Assembly: GCA_963759155.1 (NCBI GenBank)
Contig: CAVWXX010000004.1
Coordinates: forward strand, 62,001-126,000
DNA length: 64,000 nt
Source: SZUA-36 sp963759155
GTDB lineage: Bacteria > Pseudomonadota > Gammaproteobacteria > Xanthomonadales > SZUA-36
Direction of reading: 5' to 3'
The translations under genes were made by a program, and so were the position numbers. Shown one piece after another: positions 61,419-64,000 of the stretch. The number at the start of each line of letters is the position of its first letter. Within the stretch, counting starts at the first letter, position 1. The notes under the pieces were generated by a model, which worked only from the letters and a program-made list of their open reading frames with translations, did not search any database and had not been told where the DNA came from.

Positions 61419-62012
61419 TTACAGATCGGTGTTATTTAGTTGATTCAGCTGGGATTGTGTATCAAGGTCGAAGCTGGCATTTTCTATATTTACCGTTAGT
61501 AACAGACCGGGATGTTCCTTGAGTAAATCGCGTGCGCCGCGCTCACCTTCCAGGGCGCATAGCCGGCTAAAAAAGCTGCCTGGGAAAATCACCGGTGGCA
61601 TATTCAGGCCATCTGCCCGGGCACAAATGATCCGGTCTGGTTTCCTCTGCCAGGTGTCTGCCATCAAGCGCAGGTCCGATGCCACCAGTCGCCACTGATC
61701 ACATAACAGGATCATCACGGCAGATGACGCCGGGTTGATCATTTCAGCACCGGCGGCGATTGAACCCCCCATCCCGTTGGACCATTTTGGGTTGTGAACC
61801 CACTTTACCGGTGATGCTGGTACCTGGTCTTTGACGGCCCTGGCGTTTGCCCCGGTGACTACAATGATTTCACGCGGGTCGATTGCGTGTGCTGTGTCGA
61901 TTATTCTCTGAATCAGTGTCCCCGACTTGTACCGTACCAGTTGCTTGGCTTCGCCCAGGCGCTGACTTGCACCGGCGGCAGGGATCAGGACACTGAGTTC
62001 CGGGTAACTCAT
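61419..62012 (-). CDS. mocA: MobA-like NTP transferase, molybdenum cofactor cytidylyltransferase (MocA) type
   Basis: 197 residues with the nucleotidyltransferase start VLIPAAGASQRLGEAKQLV (G-x-x-x-R-x-G...K), VTGANARAV, NPKWSNGMGGSIAAG and LLCDQWRL (metal-binding Asp region), then PPVIFPGSFFSRL. MocA-type enzymes transfer CMP to molybdopterin for the xanthine-dehydrogenase family. It overlaps the XdhC gene by 4 bp. No molybdoenzyme is encoded in the window, so the client is elsewhere. The assignment rests on motifs and on the XdhC neighbour. Confidence 0.85.
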   Translation of the reverse strand: MSYPELSVLIPAAGASQRLGEAKQLVRYKSGTLIQRIIDTAHAIDPREIIVVTGANARAVKDQVPASPVKWVHNPKWSNGMGGSIAAGAEMINPASSAVMILLCDQWRLVASDLRLMADTWQRKPDRIICARADGLNMPPVIFPGSFFSRLCALEGERGARDLLKEHPGLLLTVNIENASFDLDTQSQLNQLNNTDL

Positions 62013-63097
62013 ACCCTGTTTCGGGTCAGCATACTGCCGTCACGACCATTCAGGAATGCATGAATTTCAGCGACGATTGCAAGGGCAATGGATTCAGGCA
62101 ACTCGGCACCGATATCAAGACCGGCCGGCCCAAAGACATGGACATCCCCGGCACCAATTTCGCTGAGCAGTCGGTCGCGGCGTGCTCGCGGGCCCAATAG
62201 TCCGATATAGGGCAGGGCGGCTTCAACCACCTGCGAAAGGTAAGCACGGTCATGACCCAGGTGGTGGGTCATCAAAACCGCTGCATCCACCTGGTCCAGT
62301 AAAATGTGCTGACCAAGCTCTGATGGTTGCAACACCTTAACGTCACAGCTATCCGGAAACCGGTCTGCGCGGGCAAAACCGGGACGGTGATCAACGATGG
62401 TGCAGTTCCAGCCCATTTCTGCCGCCAGACCTGCAACAGGAACCGCATCATGACCCGCACCGCAGATCAGAATAGCGGGCGGTGGCATAATCGGGATGAC
62501 CAGCAGTTCGACCTCGCCGGACTCCGTTTTCAGGATGTCCTGCCAAAACCGCCGGGACATGTCATGCCCACTGGAGAACGAAGAGCCTTCGTGGCTTTGG
62601 ATGCATTCCAATAACAAGGGAGTGCCAGCGGTTAAACCGGTACCGCAATCAAGGGCAAATTCGCTGGCTGTATAATCCGGGTCGCTGCTCGAAATGACGA
62701 GGCTCAGCAGACCGCTTTGCCGGGTCTTCCAAGCCTGATCAAGAGTCTCAAGAAAGCCGAATTCCGTACTGCTATCCAGGCGTTGCAGCATCAGGTGAAT
62801 GATGCCATCACAGCCAAGACCGAGGCCCCAGGCGAAATCATCGCCTTGGCTCATGTCGTAACTGACATTTCGGGTTTGACCGTCTGCAAACACATCCCTG
62901 GCATGCGCCGCCAGATCGGCCTCAAGACAGCCGCCTGAAATCAGACCACGATAGCTGCTGTCTTCAGCTATCAGCATCATGGCGCCGGGCTTACGGTAAG
63001 TCGAACCCTCGGTGGCCACAACAGTGCCCAACACAAGGGCGTTGTCGGTCCGGTGAGTATGGTAAAACTCCAGTAAGGCGGTAAGTCCAAGGTGCAT
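62009..63097 (-). CDS. XdhC/CoxI-family molybdenum cofactor maturation factor
   Basis: 362 residues. The N-terminal XdhC_CoxI part contains LVLGTVVATEGSTYRKPGAMMLI and GLISGGCLEADLAAHA. The C-terminal Rossmann domain shows ILICGAGHDAVPVAGLAAEMGW, VLMTHHLGHDRAYL, YIGLLGPRARRDRL and HVFGPAGLDIGAELPESIALAIVAEI. XdhC proteins protect and sulfurate or insert Mo cofactor into xanthine-dehydrogenase-type enzymes. Typical length. It forms a two-gene unit with mocA. Cytoplasmic. Confidence 0.9.
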   Translation of the reverse strand: MHLGLTALLEFYHTHRTDNALVLGTVVATEGSTYRKPGAMMLIAEDSSYRGLISGGCLEADLAAHARDVFADGQTRNVSYDMSQGDDFAWGLGLGCDGIIHLMLQRLDSSTEFGFLETLDQAWKTRQSGLLSLVISSSDPDYTASEFALDCGTGLTAGTPLLLECIQSHEGSSFSSGHDMSRRFWQDILKTESGEVELLVIPIMPPPAILICGAGHDAVPVAGLAAEMGWNCTIVDHRPGFARADRFPDSCDVKVLQPSELGQHILLDQVDAAVLMTHHLGHDRAYLSQVVEAALPYIGLLGPRARRDRLLSEIGAGDVHVFGPAGLDIGAELPESIALAIVAEIHAFLNGRDGSMLTRNRV

Positions 63098-63345
63098 AAG
63101 TTTGGCCTTTCAGCAAGTCTGATCTGTTTCCAGGAAACTCCAGTTAGCATTTTCCCACAGAGGGTCACTGACTGATAGTGATAGTACGCGGATGGATCAA
63201 CCTTGAATGAATGGTGATATTTGCTGAGAGCAGCTTCTTTGGGGGCGCTGGGATGTGTATTGTCTTACAAGGACAGTTGCCGTGCCCAGACCAGCCTACG
63301 GAATGGTTCTGAAGCCTTACTTTCGATAATCTGCAAGGTTGGGGG

Positions 63346-63455
63346 AGCTGGGATGTGTATTAACTTCTCAGGACTCGCTGCAAGTACATCCCTGTAAGCT
63401 CGAGCGCGACATCCATGTCGCTCACGGTCCTGATAAGTTAATACACATCCCAGCT
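63346..63455. repeat. Long inverted repeat, 30-bp arms with a nested hairpin (intergenic repeat element A)
   Basis: Arms 63346-63375 and 63426-63455 match at 28 of 30 positions and contain GCTGGGATGTGTATTAACTT. The centre has a nested GCGACAT-CC-ATGTCGC hairpin and the words AGTACATCCCTGTA. The left-arm word GCTGGGATGTGTATT recurs alone near 63248. Confidence 0.8.
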
Positions 63456-63583
63456 TAATATCAAACGACGTGCATCTATCAGAAGTTGTAAATCCAAACA
63501 TTCGCAAAAGCCGTGTGCTTATCAAGTTCAGAATCAAACCATGTGTATCTTCCAGAAACCATTGACCCCCGCATTCGCACAAA

Positions 63584-63694
63584 GGCGAGGATGTGCAGTA
63601 GTTCTCTTCAGGACCTTGCGAGACAGGAGTCGAGAAAGAGTGCTACAGGGATGTACTTGAACGAGTCCTGAAGAGAACTACTGCATAGCCTCGG
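63584..63694. repeat. Long inverted repeat, 21-bp perfect arms (intergenic repeat element B)
   Basis: Arms 63594-63614 and 63665-63685 are exact reverse complements around CAGTAGTTCTCTTCAGGAC. Outer CGAGG/CCTCG words extend the symmetry. The centre shares TACAGGGATGTACTTG-type words and the CAGGAC/GTCCTG boundary with element A, so both belong to one repeat family. Confidence 0.8.
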
Positions 63695-63761
63695 CTTCCC
63701 GAATGATCAATGGTTTTCAACCAGCAAGTGTGAGTCCTGAAGAAAGTATGCAGCTTCACGC

Positions 63762-64000
63762 TTACTGATTCGGGCACGCTTTAGATTTGAACTCTGTCAG
63801 CATCCAGATGACAAGTAGGCCACCGATCAAACCGGCTACGTGTGACCAGGCGTAGGGTGGCCAGGTGATGTGCGTCATGACCGATACACCCTGGGACACT
63901 TCGATCACCACCTTGGCTATGCAAGCACAGGTGATGAGGATGATTAACCTCGATCGAGTTGATTTCCATTCAAGCCACAGCGCGACCAGCAGTAGTGTAT
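63762..64000 (-). CDS. Rhomboid-family intramembrane serine protease (possibly rhombosortase), C-terminal part
   Basis: The frame is open to the right edge (first full codon at 63998), so only the last 78 residues are seen. They contain two hydrophobic helices. The second, YAWSHVAGLIGGLLVIWM, carries the His-x-x-Gly-x-x-x-Gly of the last rhomboid helix that supplies the catalytic His. Rhombosortases, a rhomboid branch that processes GlyGly-CTERM proteins, end in this manner. The Ser helix lies outside the window, so the call is provisional. Confidence 0.6.
   Translation of the reverse strand, partial: TLLLVALWLEWKSTRSRLIILITCACIAKVVIEVSQGVSVMTHITWPPYAWSHVAGLIGGLLVIWMLTEFKSKACPNQ

Larger units (their letters stand above)
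63098..63761. other. Gene-free stretch filled with hairpin repeats
   Basis: About 660 bp with two long inverted repeats (63346-63455 and 63584-63694) and a partial copy of the first element's left arm near 63242-63265. A 105-codon minus frame (63265-63582) runs through the repeats and is not considered a gene. Confidence 0.6.

Noticed and set aside
63265..63582. 105-codon minus frame near the right end
   Set aside because: It runs through the hairpin repeat element A; composition follows the repeat rather than a protein.
63781..63969. 62-codon minus frame rich in His and Arg at the right edge
   Set aside because: It is an out-of-frame shadow of the rhomboid-like coding frame, which shows proper membrane helices and runs off the window.

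Overview
This 64 kb window reads as a gammaproteobacterial chromosome segment. The support is the enteric-type frdABCD fumarate reductase, MtrA/MtrB-type outer-membrane electron conduit genes, RND and SixA proteins of gammaproteobacterial style, and a rhomboid-family C-terminus at the right edge. The dominant theme is anaerobic and extracellular respiration. I count 56 canonical CXXCH haem motifs plus one CX3CH, spread over twelve cytochrome genes, one of which is frame-broken. No rRNA, tRNA, CRISPR array, transposase or prophage gene was seen.

Layout. 1-1.6 kb: the end of a sodium-dependent transporter and a small hypothetical gene. 2.0-6.2 kb: a secreted OB-fold/endonuclease-exonuclease-phosphatase nuclease locus in two out-of-frame pieces, which looks like a collapsed tandem duplication. 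6.6-12.3 kb: a pectinacetylesterase-family secreted hydrolase and an RND efflux pair. 12.2-21.5 kb: a tightly packed operon combining a Gly-rich secreted protein, a lipoprotein, TPR/PEGA, FHA-like/PEGA and PEGA/SUMF-fold proteins, a MotA/TolQ/ExbB proton channel and two von Willebrand A proteins whose N-termini resemble ExbD/MotB stators. This is the best candidate for an undescribed system. 21.5-30.8 kb: an inverted-repeat element, malic enzyme, an OFA-family transporter, S-adenosylhomocysteine hydrolase, a PAS-LuxR regulator, a beta-CASP nuclease, ThpR, a CadD-like exporter and SixA.

30.9-47.5 kb: the cytochrome island. It holds mono-, tri- and tetra-haem class I cytochromes, a nine-haem cytochrome with a cytochrome b partner, protoporphyrinogen oxidase, a decahaem DmsE/MtrA protein with its MtrB barrel, and an octahaem gene broken by about seven indels. 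47.6-54.1 kb: frdABCD followed by rquA (rhodoquinone synthesis) and a DUF1538-DUF1538-PII-like-CBS module. 54.3-60.2 kb: an octahaem tetrathionate-reductase-family cytochrome, a seven-haem/cytochrome b fusion and a YeeE/YedE sulfur-transport pair, the second fused to a rhodanese-like domain without its cysteine. 60.2-64 kb: two paralogous lipoproteins, a MocA/XdhC molybdoenzyme maturation pair, two long hairpin repeats and a partial rhomboid protease.

How it fits together. FrdABCD with RquA implies low-potential rhodoquinol-driven fumarate respiration. Malic enzyme nearby could interconvert C4 and C3 acids. The MtrAB-like conduit, periplasmic cytochromes and octahaem reductase would move electrons between the quinone pool, the periplasm and the cell surface. 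CRP/FNR-like dyads recur upstream of several of these units. Net frame breaks occur in at least four genes whose coding sense is otherwise preserved, so part of the breakage may be sequence error rather than decay.
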